This document shows, piece after piece, positions 7,771-16,209 of a stretch of 64,000 bases of DNA. The position numbers and the translations under genes were made by a program. Position 1 is the first letter of the stretch; each line of letters begins with the position of its first letter. The notes beneath the pieces are model-generated. The model saw only the letters and a list, made by a program, of their open reading frames with translations. It searched no databases and was not told where the DNA came from. The stretch lies in the NCBI GenBank assembly GCA_013822725.1, contig PNKX01000003.1, positions 62,001 through 126,000 of the forward strand, written 5' to 3'. Source of the stretch: Pirellula sp. (GTDB taxonomy: Bacteria; Planctomycetota; Planctomycetia; Pirellulales; Lacipirellulaceae).

Positions 7771-9594
7771 TCATTCCGGAGCGGGCGCGCTCGCCTCAGC
7801 GGCGGCGTCCGACGTTGGCGCCGAGGCCTGCTTCGCGACCTGCGTCGCTTCGCTCGCATCGACGAACCCGTTGCCGTCGCCGTCAATCTCCTGGAACCGC
7901 GCCGGTTCGCCCAGGAACTCACGCCGGCTGACGTCGCCGTCGCCGTTGAAATCGGCATGGCGAAACCACTCCGGGGCCTCTGCGCTCGTCGCGACAGGAG
8001 CCGTCCGCGGCGGCGGATAAAATCCGTCGCCGCCAACGCCGCCGCGCATAAACGCCACGATCATCGAGTAGGGCAACTCGTCTGCCGTCAACGCGCCGTC
8101 GCCATTGGCGTCGCGCGTGGCGAGTCGTTCGCGGCACGCTGTCATCTCTCGGGTCCCCAATCGACCGTCGCCGTTAGCGTCGATTTCCTCGAACAGCGCG
8201 TCTTCCTGATCGTGAACCATCAGTTCCAGTTGGTTCTGCGCGCCGCCGCCGTACGCCATCATCGGTTGTCCCGGAGTCGCGGCGCCGGTGGCGGAAATTG
8301 CCAGCCGGGTCCCGCCAAGCGATAGCGTCAGGCGATCGGACGCCGCCTCGCCGAACGGTTGCACCTCTTCGCTGTGGTCCAACAGTGCTACCTTTGCCGC
8401 CGGCTGCTCGGCGGTCGGCGTCGAGTAGAACTCAATCGCCAGCCTCACATGCGGCTCGACGGTCAGCAGTCGTGCGAGCTCATCGCGATCGAGCCACTCT
8501 TCGCCCGACTTATCGAGTTGCGCAAACAACTTCGGCAACGCCGGGAAACTCTCAGGGCTCAGCGTCTGGTGCGGCGAATAAATGTCGGGGAGCATGTAAT
8601 CGAGCCGCTCGATCGTGTACCCCGGTTCCAAATGAATCGCCGCGTCGCGGGTGGAATCGTTCGTCGCGTACATCTGGTTCTGGCCGAGCAACTGCTCGCG
8701 CAGCGACGCCAGTTCGTCGAGCGTGAGCACCTGATCGTCGTCGGCGTCGAGTCGGAGCAGGGCGTCGCCGGCGGCATCAAGTTCCGTCGCTGAAAGTTCG
8801 CCGTTGCCGTCGCGGTCGAGGAAGGGCCACACGCGCGAATGCGTCCGCGAGTTCGGCACGTACGCGCGACTGCTCCGCACGCGAAACGCGGCCGCGCTGC
8901 GACCGGCGTCGCGACCAAGCCACGCGGTCGCCTCTTGCTTCTGAATGTGGCCGTCTTCATTCAGGTCGTATTGTTTGATGGCGTCCCGCTTCTGCCGTTC
9001 ATTCAGCGCGGGCTGTCCGGAATACGCCTCCTTCACATACTCGTCATTGTCCATCAACTCCTGCCATGTCGCAGCGCCGTCCTCATCGCTGTCGGCGGCC
9101 TTGAGCAGCGCGGCGAGTTGCTCGTCGAACGCCTGATTGTAGGGATGACCGTCGAGCGTCATCGTGACGTCGACCAGCAGCGGCCCGCCGGGGGTGAAGA
9201 TAGCGACGCGCTCCGGTTTCGGCGGTTCTGGTTTTGACTCGAGCGCCTTCGAGGAGTCTGCTACCTTATCCGCCTTGGCGTCGGCCGCACCAGGCTTATC
9301 TTCTGTCTTCGCTTCCGACGCAGGCGACGCGGCCGCTGGAGTAGCTGGCGACTTCTCGCCCTCCTTCGCGGCGGGCGACTTTTCCTGCTCCGCCTTCGCT
9401 GCGGCGTCGGAGCCCGTGTCTTGCGGAATGTCCGCCGCCTTGGCTTCGGCTCCCGCAACAGCGGGAGAAGCCTTGCCGGCGGTCGTCGCCTTCGGCGTTG
9501 CCTTGGCGGCGGTCGGCGACGGCGAGGAGCGCTCGCAACCGAATGTTGCAGCGACGAGAAGAGTGAACAACCACAACCGCCAACCTTGCGTCAC
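7771..9594 (-). CDS. Lipoprotein with nine EF-hand calcium-binding loops
   Basis: 607 residues from a GTG start preceded by GAGG. The N-terminus (RLWLFTLLVAATFGC) is a lipoprotein signal with a lipobox ending at Cys19. Residues ~20-115 are an Ala/Lys/Glu-rich low-complexity linker. The remainder carries nine EF-hand-like loops, in order: DSDEDGAATW, DLNEDGHIQK, DRDGNGELSA, DADDDQVLTL, DKSGEEWLDR, DANGDGRLGT, DANGDGALTA, DFNGDGDVSR and DGDGNGFVDA. No catalytic motif is recognisable. EF-hand proteins are frequent beside DUF1501/DUF1549 pairs in planctomycetes, and here the gene follows such a pair, so co-expression is plausible. The role could be Ca-dependent adhesion or structural, and is not known. 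Confidence 0.85.
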   Translation of the reverse strand: MTQGWRLWLFTLLVAATFGCERSSPSPTAAKATPKATTAGKASPAVAGAEAKAADIPQDTGSDAAAKAEQEKSPAAKEGEKSPATPAAASPASEAKTEDKPGAADAKADKVADSSKALESKPEPPKPERVAIFTPGGPLLVDVTMTLDGHPYNQAFDEQLAALLKAADSDEDGAATWQELMDNDEYVKEAYSGQPALNERQKRDAIKQYDLNEDGHIQKQEATAWLGRDAGRSAAAFRVRSSRAYVPNSRTHSRVWPFLDRDGNGELSATELDAAGDALLRLDADDDQVLTLDELASLREQLLGQNQMYATNDSTRDAAIHLEPGYTIERLDYMLPDIYSPHQTLSPESFPALPKLFAQLDKSGEEWLDRDELARLLTVEPHVRLAIEFYSTPTAEQPAAKVALLDHSEEVQPFGEAASDRLTLSLGGTRLAISATGAATPGQPMMAYGGGAQNQLELMVHDQEDALFEEIDANGDGRLGTREMTACRERLATRDANGDGALTADELPYSMIVAFMRGGVGGDGFYPPPRTAPVATSAEAPEWFRHADFNGDGDVSRREFLGEPARFQEIDGDGNGFVDASEATQVAKQASAPTSDAAAEASAPAPE

Positions 9595-9644
9595 GTCTGT
9601 TCCTCGATGCCGCTTGAACTTAAAACCAAACGCAACTATCTGGC

Positions 9645-9739
9645 TCCCTCCCCCTTGAGGGGAGGGCTGGGGAGGGGGTCGAACCCTGGTACACGCGGCA
9701 AACGCCCCTCCCTAACCCTCTCCCTCAAGGGGAAGGAAC
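9645..9739. repeat. Polypurine/polypyrimidine inverted repeat
   Basis: The left arm CTCCCTCCCCCTTGAGGGGAG and the right arm CCCTCTCCCTCAAGGGGAAGG form an imperfect hairpin in the gap between the DUF1501 gene and the EF-hand gene. A smaller relative (CCCCTCCCTGCGAGGGAGGGG) lies at 16161. Confidence 0.6.
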
Positions 9740-9755
9740 CAGAAGGGTTAAATAC

Positions 9756-11096
9756 TCACGCCAGCAACTCCGCAATCGGCGTCCCTTCGGCAATCTTGAT
9801 CGGCCGTTCGCCCATCGCCATGTTCTCGGTATCAGGCGGCACGCCTAGCGCCTCGCAGAGCGTCGCCAGCACATCGCCGATTGCCACGGGCTTCTCTTCG
9901 ACCTTCATGCCGTCGTCGCTCGTGCGGCCATACGCTTGCCCGCCCTTGATGCCGCCGCCGGCCAGCACGCACGACCAAGCGTTCGGGAAATGGTCGCGTC
10001 CGCCCATCGAATTGATCACCGGCGTGCGGCCGAACTCGCCCATCCAGACGATCGTCGTGTCGTCCAGCAACCCGCGCTCGCTCAATTCGGTCATCAACGT
10101 CCCCCAGCCGGCGTCGAGTTCTTCCGACAGTTTCTTCACGAGGTTGAAGTTGTCGGCATGAGTGTCCCAACCGAGCCCGGCGCCGAGCGAGACTTCGACG
10201 AACGGCACGCCGCGCTCCACCAATCGGCGGGCGAGCAAGCAGCCTTGACCGAACATGCCGGGGCCATACTTCTCGCGCACAGCGTCTTCTTCTTGCGACA
10301 GATCGAACGCCGCCCGCACTTCGGGCCGCATCATATCGGCCGCCTTCCGGTAGAGGGCGTTGTGAGCGTTGAACGACGCAGCGCTATGATCGTCGAGGAA
10401 TCGCCGCTCCATCGCGTTCCAGAGCTTCATCCGCCGCATCGCCTGCGCTTCGCCGACGCCTGCGGGCAACTCAAGATCATCGAGCTTGAGCGCGGCGTAC
10501 TTGGGGGTAACGACTCCTGGCAACACGCCAGGCGCCGCACCGGCGCCGCCGACCAGGGCAGGGGAGTAGCTCGCGCCAAGGAACCCCGGCCCGAAGGCCG
10601 CGGGACTGATCTGCTGCGTCGGCGCCACGCTCACGTAATTCGGCAGCGCTGATTCCGCCGTGGCGCCGAGTTCTTTCGCGAGCGAGCAGGCAATCGACGG
10701 ATACGCGACCGCCCCCATCGGCGGCTGGCCGGTCCGCACGAGATGCGTCCCGCGCTCGTGATCGCCTTCTTTGGTCGTCAGCGAACGAATCACCGCGATC
10801 CGCTCCCCATGCTCGGCGAGCTTCGGCAGATGTTCGCTAAACCGCAGCCCCGGCGCACGCGTCGCGATTTCCTTGAACTCGCCGCCGTTGTTGTGCCCCG
10901 GCTTCATGTCGAACGTATCGGTCTGCGTCGGCCCGCCGCTCATCCACAGCAAAATGCAGTGCCGCTTCCGCCGCGGATCAGACGCCACTTGGTCGGCAAG
11001 CGCCGGCAGCCAACTCGCGCAGGTCGACCCCATGAGCCCCATCCCAAGATGGCGGAACATCTCACGACGATCAAAATGCCAGAGGGGATTGAGCAT
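9756..11096 (-). CDS. DUF1501 domain-containing protein
   Basis: 446 residues from ATG 11096 (LNPLWHFDRREMFRHLGMG), after which a Tat-like hydrophobic segment ends near ALA. The DUF1501 family belongs to the alkaline-phosphatase/sulfatase-like superfamily. Visible signatures are HCILLWMSGGPTQTDTFDMKPG near the start, LPKLAEHGERIAVIRSLTT, PFVEVSLGAGLGWDTH, TTIVWMGEFGRTP and GRDHFPNAWSCVLAGGGIKGG. It is encoded directly after the DUF1549/DUF1553 gene (205 bp gap), the standard planctomycete pair. The pair is presumed secreted; its activity has not been established. The in-frame extension to 11159 is not preferred because it runs into a repeat. Confidence 0.92.
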   Translation of the reverse strand: MLNPLWHFDRREMFRHLGMGLMGSTCASWLPALADQVASDPRRKRHCILLWMSGGPTQTDTFDMKPGHNNGGEFKEIATRAPGLRFSEHLPKLAEHGERIAVIRSLTTKEGDHERGTHLVRTGQPPMGAVAYPSIACSLAKELGATAESALPNYVSVAPTQQISPAAFGPGFLGASYSPALVGGAGAAPGVLPGVVTPKYAALKLDDLELPAGVGEAQAMRRMKLWNAMERRFLDDHSAASFNAHNALYRKAADMMRPEVRAAFDLSQEEDAVREKYGPGMFGQGCLLARRLVERGVPFVEVSLGAGLGWDTHADNFNLVKKLSEELDAGWGTLMTELSERGLLDDTTIVWMGEFGRTPVINSMGGRDHFPNAWSCVLAGGGIKGGQAYGRTSDDGMKVEEKPVAIGDVLATLCEALGVPPDTENMAMGERPIKIAEGTPIAELLA

Positions 11097-11118
11097 GGTT
11101 TGATTCCGGGGGAGATTA

Positions 11119-11280
11119 ACCACCAAGACATAAAGGCACGAAGGAAAACTCAGGAACAAGAACGATGAACACTAATCCACGCTAATCTGCGCTAATGAAT
11201 GCCTCGTCTTCAACGATTAGTGAGGATTAGCGCCGATTAGTGTTCCTAAATCCTTCTTTAGCCTTCGTGCCTTCGTGGTT
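11119..11280. repeat. Nested inverted repeat with 8-10 nt micro-repeats
   Basis: Outer arms: AACCACCAAGACATAAAGGC at 11119 against GCCTTCGTGCCTTCGTGG ending at 11280. Inner arms: GAACACTAATCCACGCTAAT (11167-11197) against GATTAGTGAGGATTAGCGCC (11215-11245). The inner arm repeats CTAAT every 10 nt and the outer arm repeats CTTCGTG every 8 nt. It fills the gap between the DUF1549 and DUF1501 genes. Confidence 0.8.
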
Positions 11281-11301
11281 CAATTCCGTTACTACGTAAA
11301 C

Positions 11302-12978
11302 TCAATGGTTGAACGCAAACTCCGTGCTGTTCAACAGCGCCCAAAAACTGTCGCTGAGCGCCTGCCGCCGTTCAGCCGGCGTTGAACCTTCCGCAATCGC
11401 CTCGGCGAACAGCGTTCGCTCTTCCGGCGACGGCAACCGCGACAGCGTCGCCAGGAACAGCGCGTCGACCCGTTCGGCGTCGCTGAGGAACGGCGCATCG
11501 ATCGCTCCCAGCAGCCGGCTCTCTTGCGGCGCCGTCACCCGCGCCGTCGTCTGGCCGTTCATCAGCATCAGCGCCTGCAGCGTCCCGGCGCGGTACTCAG
11601 TCGGCTCGCCCGGCGGCGGTCGCATCCGGCGGACGAATTCGACCCGATTCGGATCTTCATCGAGCATCGCCGCCATGTTGTTCGCCGCCGCTCCGTTCCA
11701 GCCGTACGGTGCTTCGGTCGGCGGCGCGAGCCGCATAAAGCTGTCGTAAAGCTGCTCGGGCGTCAGCGGCTTCGGCAGCATGACGGCAAACAATGCCGGC
11801 GCCGGCGGCTTCTCGCCGTCGAAGCGACTCGACAGTTGATAGGCCCGCGTGTTGGCCAGCGTCCGCCACAATTGCTGCAGGTCGAACTTCGACGCGACGA
11901 AGTGATCGGCCAACTCGTCCAGAATCTGCTCGTTCGTCGTCATCTCGGCCGAGTCATCGAGTTCATCTAGCGTCTCGACGAGCCCCTCGCCGAAAAGATG
12001 CCCCCACGCCCAGTTCACCGCCGCTCGTGAGAAATAGCGGTTGTCCCGCGACGTGAGCCAGAGCACCAACTGCGAGCGCCGACTCGCGCTGTCATCCGCC
12101 GCCAGTTCGTCGCCGCGCGGATATTTTGGCGGCACGACTTCTTCCGACTCCGGCAGCGTTACGTCGCCGCGATCGACGTCGACCAGCTTGTACGACGCTT
12201 GCATCATCCCCGGCGTATTGCCCGGCGACTTCGTCCGCGCAAAGAACGCCGCCAAGCCCCAGAATTCCCGCTGCGACCAATCGGCGAACGGGTGATCATG
12301 ACATTGCGCACATTGCAGCTTCACGCCGAGGAACAACTCCGCCGCACTCGCCGCCACCTTCTCCGGCGCCACGTCGTGCGACTGGTAATAGAGCGCCGGC
12401 CCCAACTCGTCGCCGCCGTTGGTCAACAGCAGGCTGCCGACCAGATTGTCGTAGCGCAGATTCCGCGCGAACCGCGTGCGGAGCCACTTCTGCAAGGCCG
12501 CCGCCTCGCGCGCCCGCGAAGGATCGGCGCCCGTCGGCAGAATGCGATTCCGCCACGTTGTCGCCATGTGCGTCGGGTGACTCGACGAGGCGAGCAGTCG
12601 GTCGATCAAGGCTTGCCGCTTGGCCGGATCTTCGTCGGCTAGAAACTCGCGTACCTCTGAAGCCCGCGGCACCACGCCGGTCAGGTCGAGCGACGCCCGC
12701 CGCAGGAATTCGGCATCGTCCGCCAGCGGCGCCGGCGTCACGCCGGCCGCGGCTTGGCCTTGGGCCAACAGTTCATCGATGCGACGGGCCATCGCCGCAG
12801 AGGGCGGTTCAGCTGCGGGCGCCGCGTCGGCAGCAGTGGTGCTCTTCTGCACCGGTTCGCTCGTATCGGCAAGAACCGGCGACGCCCACGCGACGGCCGC
12901 TAGCATTGCCAGCACCAGCGGCGCGTGAACGAGCAGACGACGGGAAAGAATTCGATGCACAACGACAAGCCAACGCAT
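11302..12978 (-). CDS. DUF1549 and DUF1553 domain-containing protein
   Basis: 558 residues from ATG 12978, chosen because a signal peptide follows (RRLLVHAPLVLAMLAAVAWASPVLA). DUF1549 covers roughly residues 60-300 with FLRRASLDLTGVVP and the cytochrome-like but non-haem CAQCHDHPF motif. DUF1553 covers the C-terminal half with NRYFSRAAVNWAWGHLFGEGLVE and LPSPEERTLFAEAI. Its partner DUF1501 gene is immediately downstream. These paired exported proteins are among the most expanded planctomycete families; the function is undefined. The in-frame extension to 13137 lacks coding character. Confidence 0.92.
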   Translation of the reverse strand: MRWLVVVHRILSRRLLVHAPLVLAMLAAVAWASPVLADTSEPVQKSTTAADAAPAAEPPSAAMARRIDELLAQGQAAAGVTPAPLADDAEFLRRASLDLTGVVPRASEVREFLADEDPAKRQALIDRLLASSSHPTHMATTWRNRILPTGADPSRAREAAALQKWLRTRFARNLRYDNLVGSLLLTNGGDELGPALYYQSHDVAPEKVAASAAELFLGVKLQCAQCHDHPFADWSQREFWGLAAFFARTKSPGNTPGMMQASYKLVDVDRGDVTLPESEEVVPPKYPRGDELAADDSASRRSQLVLWLTSRDNRYFSRAAVNWAWGHLFGEGLVETLDELDDSAEMTTNEQILDELADHFVASKFDLQQLWRTLANTRAYQLSSRFDGEKPPAPALFAVMLPKPLTPEQLYDSFMRLAPPTEAPYGWNGAAANNMAAMLDEDPNRVEFVRRMRPPPGEPTEYRAGTLQALMLMNGQTTARVTAPQESRLLGAIDAPFLSDAERVDALFLATLSRLPSPEERTLFAEAIAEGSTPAERRQALSDSFWALLNSTEFAFNH

Positions 12979-13202
12979 GAACCGCGGCCTCCATGGCGCC
13001 TCGGGCGTCCCAAAAGTCGGGCGAACGCCTCCAGTATAGCGATCTTCGCCCCCCAGACGCCAATCTTTGCCCGATTCCGCCGGAACCGACGCCCCGCGGC
13101 AAATCTTCCGGCGACATCGCGCGATCACTACCTTCAAGAGGGAGCAAAGATCAGCGCGAATTCGTGCAGTAAAGCCAGAATTTTCCGCGAACTAGAGGGC
13201 CG

Positions 13203-14510
13203 TTAGGTCGCTTCAATCTCCATCGGCTCCAGCCGCGGCACAAGCAGATGAATGATCAACAAATTGATCAGATAAGAGGCCGACGCCACGATTAAGATCG
13301 CCAGATAGCCATTCGGCCAGCGGTCGAGAATCCGCCCGGTCAGCATCTGAAAGCCCATCGCAATGAACGCCGCCGACATCCCGCCGAGGCCGACAATCGA
13401 ACTGACCACTTTCCGCGGCGCCATGTCCGACACAAGCGTGTAAAGATTTGCCGAAAATCCCTGATGCGCCGACGCCGCCAGTGCGATCAGCCCCACGGCG
13501 ATCCAAGCCTGGCTCACCATCGCCGCGGCGAACACCGGCACCACGCACAGCGCGCAGACCAGCATCGCCGTCTTTCGACCGGCGTTCAGGCTCCACCCTT
13601 GTTGCATCAACCGCCCCGAAAGCCAGCCGCCGCCAATGCTGCCAAAGTCAGCGAGGAAATAGATCAACATCAGCGGCGGACCAATGTCATCCAAGCCATA
13701 TCCAAAGCGCGACTGCAAGAAGCCGGGCGTCCAGAAAAGGAAGAACCACCAAATGGGCGAGCTCAACGACATACCGACGATGAAGGCCCACACTTGTCGA
13801 TACTTCAACAGCGAGAGCCACGGCACATACGCCGGCGGGTCAACGGGATCGCTTTGAATGTACGCCAACTCCTCCGGCGTGACGCGGGGGTGGACTTCCG
13901 GCGAGCGGTATGTCTTCCACCAGAAGATCAACCAAATGAAGCCGAGGGCGCCCGTCACGTAAAACGCCGCCGGCCAGCCATACTGAGCCGTCAGCCACGG
14001 CACGCTCGCCGGCGCGACAATCGCGCCGACATTACTGCCGGCGTTGAACAGCCCCGTCGCAAACGCCCGTTCGCGCTTCGGGAACCATTCGCTCACTGTC
14101 TTCACGGCGGCGGGAAAATTCCCCCCCTCCGCCAATCCCAAAGCTCCCCGCATCACGCCAAAGCCAACTACCGTCCGCACCAGCCCATGCCCCATCGCCG
14201 CGGCGCTCCAGGCCGCCACGGCAATCGCATACCCGATCCGCACCCCCAGCACGTCCATCGCCCGCCCGGCAAATCCATATCCCAGCGCATACGCAAAGCT
14301 GAACGACGCCACGACGTTCCCGAAATCAGTCTCCGTCCACTTCAGGTCGGTCATCAACGTCGACTTCAGAATGCCGAGAATCGACCGGTCGACGTAGTTA
14401 ATCGTCGTCGCGAAAAACAGCAGCACGCAAATCTTCCAGCGATACCCCCATTGCGGTTTGGGGATAGGCAGAGTTTCGCGGACCTGCGGCGCGGGTTCGG
14501 TGACAAGCAT
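13203..14510 (-). CDS. MFS transporter, anion:cation symporter (ExuT/GudP-like)
   Basis: 435 residues with about 12 hydrophobic segments. The N-terminus PKPQWGYRWKICVLLFFATTINYVDRSILGIL is typical of the ACS family that imports hexuronates, glucarate or related acids. The loop between helices 2 and 3 carries GRAMDVLGVRIGY, and LGLAEGGNFPAAVKTVSEWFPKRERAFATGLFNAGSNVG is the helix 4-5 signature. It is divergent from the exported lactonase gene at 14820. Substrate assignment to sugar acids is by family only. Confidence 0.88.
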   Translation of the reverse strand: MLVTEPAPQVRETLPIPKPQWGYRWKICVLLFFATTINYVDRSILGILKSTLMTDLKWTETDFGNVVASFSFAYALGYGFAGRAMDVLGVRIGYAIAVAAWSAAAMGHGLVRTVVGFGVMRGALGLAEGGNFPAAVKTVSEWFPKRERAFATGLFNAGSNVGAIVAPASVPWLTAQYGWPAAFYVTGALGFIWLIFWWKTYRSPEVHPRVTPEELAYIQSDPVDPPAYVPWLSLLKYRQVWAFIVGMSLSSPIWWFFLFWTPGFLQSRFGYGLDDIGPPLMLIYFLADFGSIGGGWLSGRLMQQGWSLNAGRKTAMLVCALCVVPVFAAAMVSQAWIAVGLIALAASAHQGFSANLYTLVSDMAPRKVVSSIVGLGGMSAAFIAMGFQMLTGRILDRWPNGYLAILIVASASYLINLLIIHLLVPRLEPMEIEAT

Positions 14511-14819
14511 GGGCGGGCGCTGTCGGGGGATGAGAGCGAAAAGAACAAGCAGAAAAGAGTCGCGATGGCCGTCTGTTTAATGGTACTACGCCGCGCCGTA
14601 GCACTCTACGACCGATTCCGTGCAAAATCGGGTGAAAAAACGCAGAGCGATTAGATCGAGTTCCAGAAGCGTTCGTGTGACGAGATTGGCTACCTCTTCG
14701 CCTTGGCGCCGTTTGCGACGAGCCGCGCAGCCACGGTATAACGTCGACACGCTCATTCCCTTTTCAATCATGGTCGCCGCAAGTCGCCGCAGTCCACTCA
14801 GTTCGAAGGATCTCGCCCC
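14511..14819. other. Divergent promoter region, 309 bp
   Basis: This gap separates the divergent MFS and lactonase genes. A short inverted repeat (TACTACGCCGCGCCGTAG) lies at 14583. AAGGA 9 nt before ATG 14820 is the lactonase ribosome-binding site. No gene is visible. Confidence 0.4.
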
Positions 14820-15995
14820 ATGTCTGCTCACGCCTTGTCGAATCTGGTCTGCCGTTGCTTCACGCTCGCGATGGTCGCGCTCGTCCACCCTGCGATCGGC
14901 TTTGGCGCCGACGCGGCTCTCACGCCAATTCGCACGTATATCGGCACCTACACACGAGCCGACGGCAGCCAAGGGATCTACCAAGCCGAGCTCAATCCCA
15001 CGAATGGCGCGCTGAAACTCTTCAGCGTCGCCGGTGAAGCGAAGAATCCTTCCTTTCTCGCTTTGCCCCCCCGCAACAAATTCCTCTACGCCGTCAGCGA
15101 AGTCGACGACTACGACGATTCGCACGGCGGCGCCCTCTCGGCGTTCAGCGTCGACGCCGCTTCGGGCAAGCTCGCGCTTCTCAATCATCAATCCTCCGGA
15201 GGCTCAGGACCTTGCTTCGTCTCGGTCGACGATGCCGGCAAGAACGCCCTCGTCGCCAACTACGGCGGCGGCAGCGTCGCCGTCTTGCCGATCGACGCCG
15301 CCGGCAAACTTGAACCGGCCAGTTGCTTCATCCAGCACGAAGGCTCCGGCCCCGACAAGTCGCGCCAAGAGGGTCCGCACGCCCACTGCATCAAACTCGA
15401 CGCCGCGAACCGCTTCGCCCTCGCCTGCGACCTCGGCCTCGACAAGGTCTTCATCTATCGGTTCGATGGCGCCACAGGCCAACTCACGGCCAGCGATCAA
15501 CCTTGGATGGAAACCGAACCAGGCGCCGGCCCGCGGCACCTCGCCTTCCACCCGAGTGGTAAGTGGGTCTACATCGTCAACGAACTCAACAGCACGCTCA
15601 CCGCCGCCGCTTACAACGGCGAGGCCGGCACGCTGAAAAGCCTGCAGAGCCTCAGCACGCTCCCCGCCGGCGGCGTCCCCGGGAACTCCGGCGCCGAAGT
15701 CGTCGCCCACCCCAACGGCAAGTTCGTCTACAGTTCGAACCGCGGCCACGATTCGATCGCGATGTTCGCCATCGATCAGCAATCGGGAAAGATCACTTCA
15801 CTTGGCCAACATCCCATCGGCGGCAAAACGCCGCGCAACTTTAACATCGATCCGAGCGGTAAGTTCCTTCTGGCCGCGGCGCAAGACTCGGATCGAATCG
15901 TCGTCCACGCGATCGACCAGGCGACCGGCAAGCTGACGCAGACCGATCATGCGATCGACGTGCCGATGCCGGTCTGCATCAAGTTCGCGCCGTAA
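14820..15995 (+). CDS. Exported lactonase family protein (YbhE/Pgl-type beta-propeller)
   Basis: 391 residues. A signal peptide (about residues 1-31, ending IGFGADA) is followed by the seven-bladed lactonase propeller: RTYIGTYTRADGSQGIYQAELNP at blade 1, NPSFLALPPRNKFLYAVSE, HQSSGGSGPCFVSVD, GPHAHCIKLDAANRFALACDLGLDKVFIYRF, and PRHLAFHPSGKWVYIVNELNSTLTA. Relatives hydrolyse 6-phosphogluconolactone or other sugar lactones. The signal peptide argues against a cytosolic pentose-phosphate role and suggests extracytoplasmic lactones. It is divergent from the sugar-acid MFS carrier, which would fit lactone hydrolysis followed by acid uptake (inference). Confidence 0.88.
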   Translation: MSAHALSNLVCRCFTLAMVALVHPAIGFGADAALTPIRTYIGTYTRADGSQGIYQAELNPTNGALKLFSVAGEAKNPSFLALPPRNKFLYAVSEVDDYDDSHGGALSAFSVDAASGKLALLNHQSSGGSGPCFVSVDDAGKNALVANYGGGSVAVLPIDAAGKLEPASCFIQHEGSGPDKSRQEGPHAHCIKLDAANRFALACDLGLDKVFIYRFDGATGQLTASDQPWMETEPGAGPRHLAFHPSGKWVYIVNELNSTLTAAAYNGEAGTLKSLQSLSTLPAGGVPGNSGAEVVAHPNGKFVYSSNRGHDSIAMFAIDQQSGKITSLGQHPIGGKTPRNFNIDPSGKFLLAAAQDSDRIVVHAIDQATGKLTQTDHAIDVPMPVCIKFAP

Positions 15996-16145
15996 CGCTA
16001 CGGCGTCGGGAACCTCCAATTCGCGGTATCGCGCACCGTGCTGTCGCGCCAACGCAAACTTTGCGCGTGACGGCGTATGCGCATGTCCGCGACGCTGTCC
16101 TCGCGCTGCTCGGTTGAGTAAGCTCAACTGTGAGGGATGCATCGG

Positions 16146-16182
16146 AATCCCTCCCCTAACCCCTCCCTGCGAGGGAGGGGAA
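16146..16182. repeat. Small pyrimidine/purine hairpin
   Basis: CCCCTCCCTGCGAGGGAGGGG at 16161-16181 is an 8-bp perfect stem between the lactonase and NlpC/P60 genes. It resembles the larger element at 9645 and may act as a terminator or a dispersed repeat. Confidence 0.5.
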
Positions 16183-16209
16183 TAAGAAGTCTCGCAGCGA
16201 GGTTCACGC

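Noticed and set aside
11119..11280. Possible CRISPR array because of regular short repeats
   Set aside because: Units are only 8-10 nt with no unique ~30-nt spacers and they form inverted arms; no cas genes are present.
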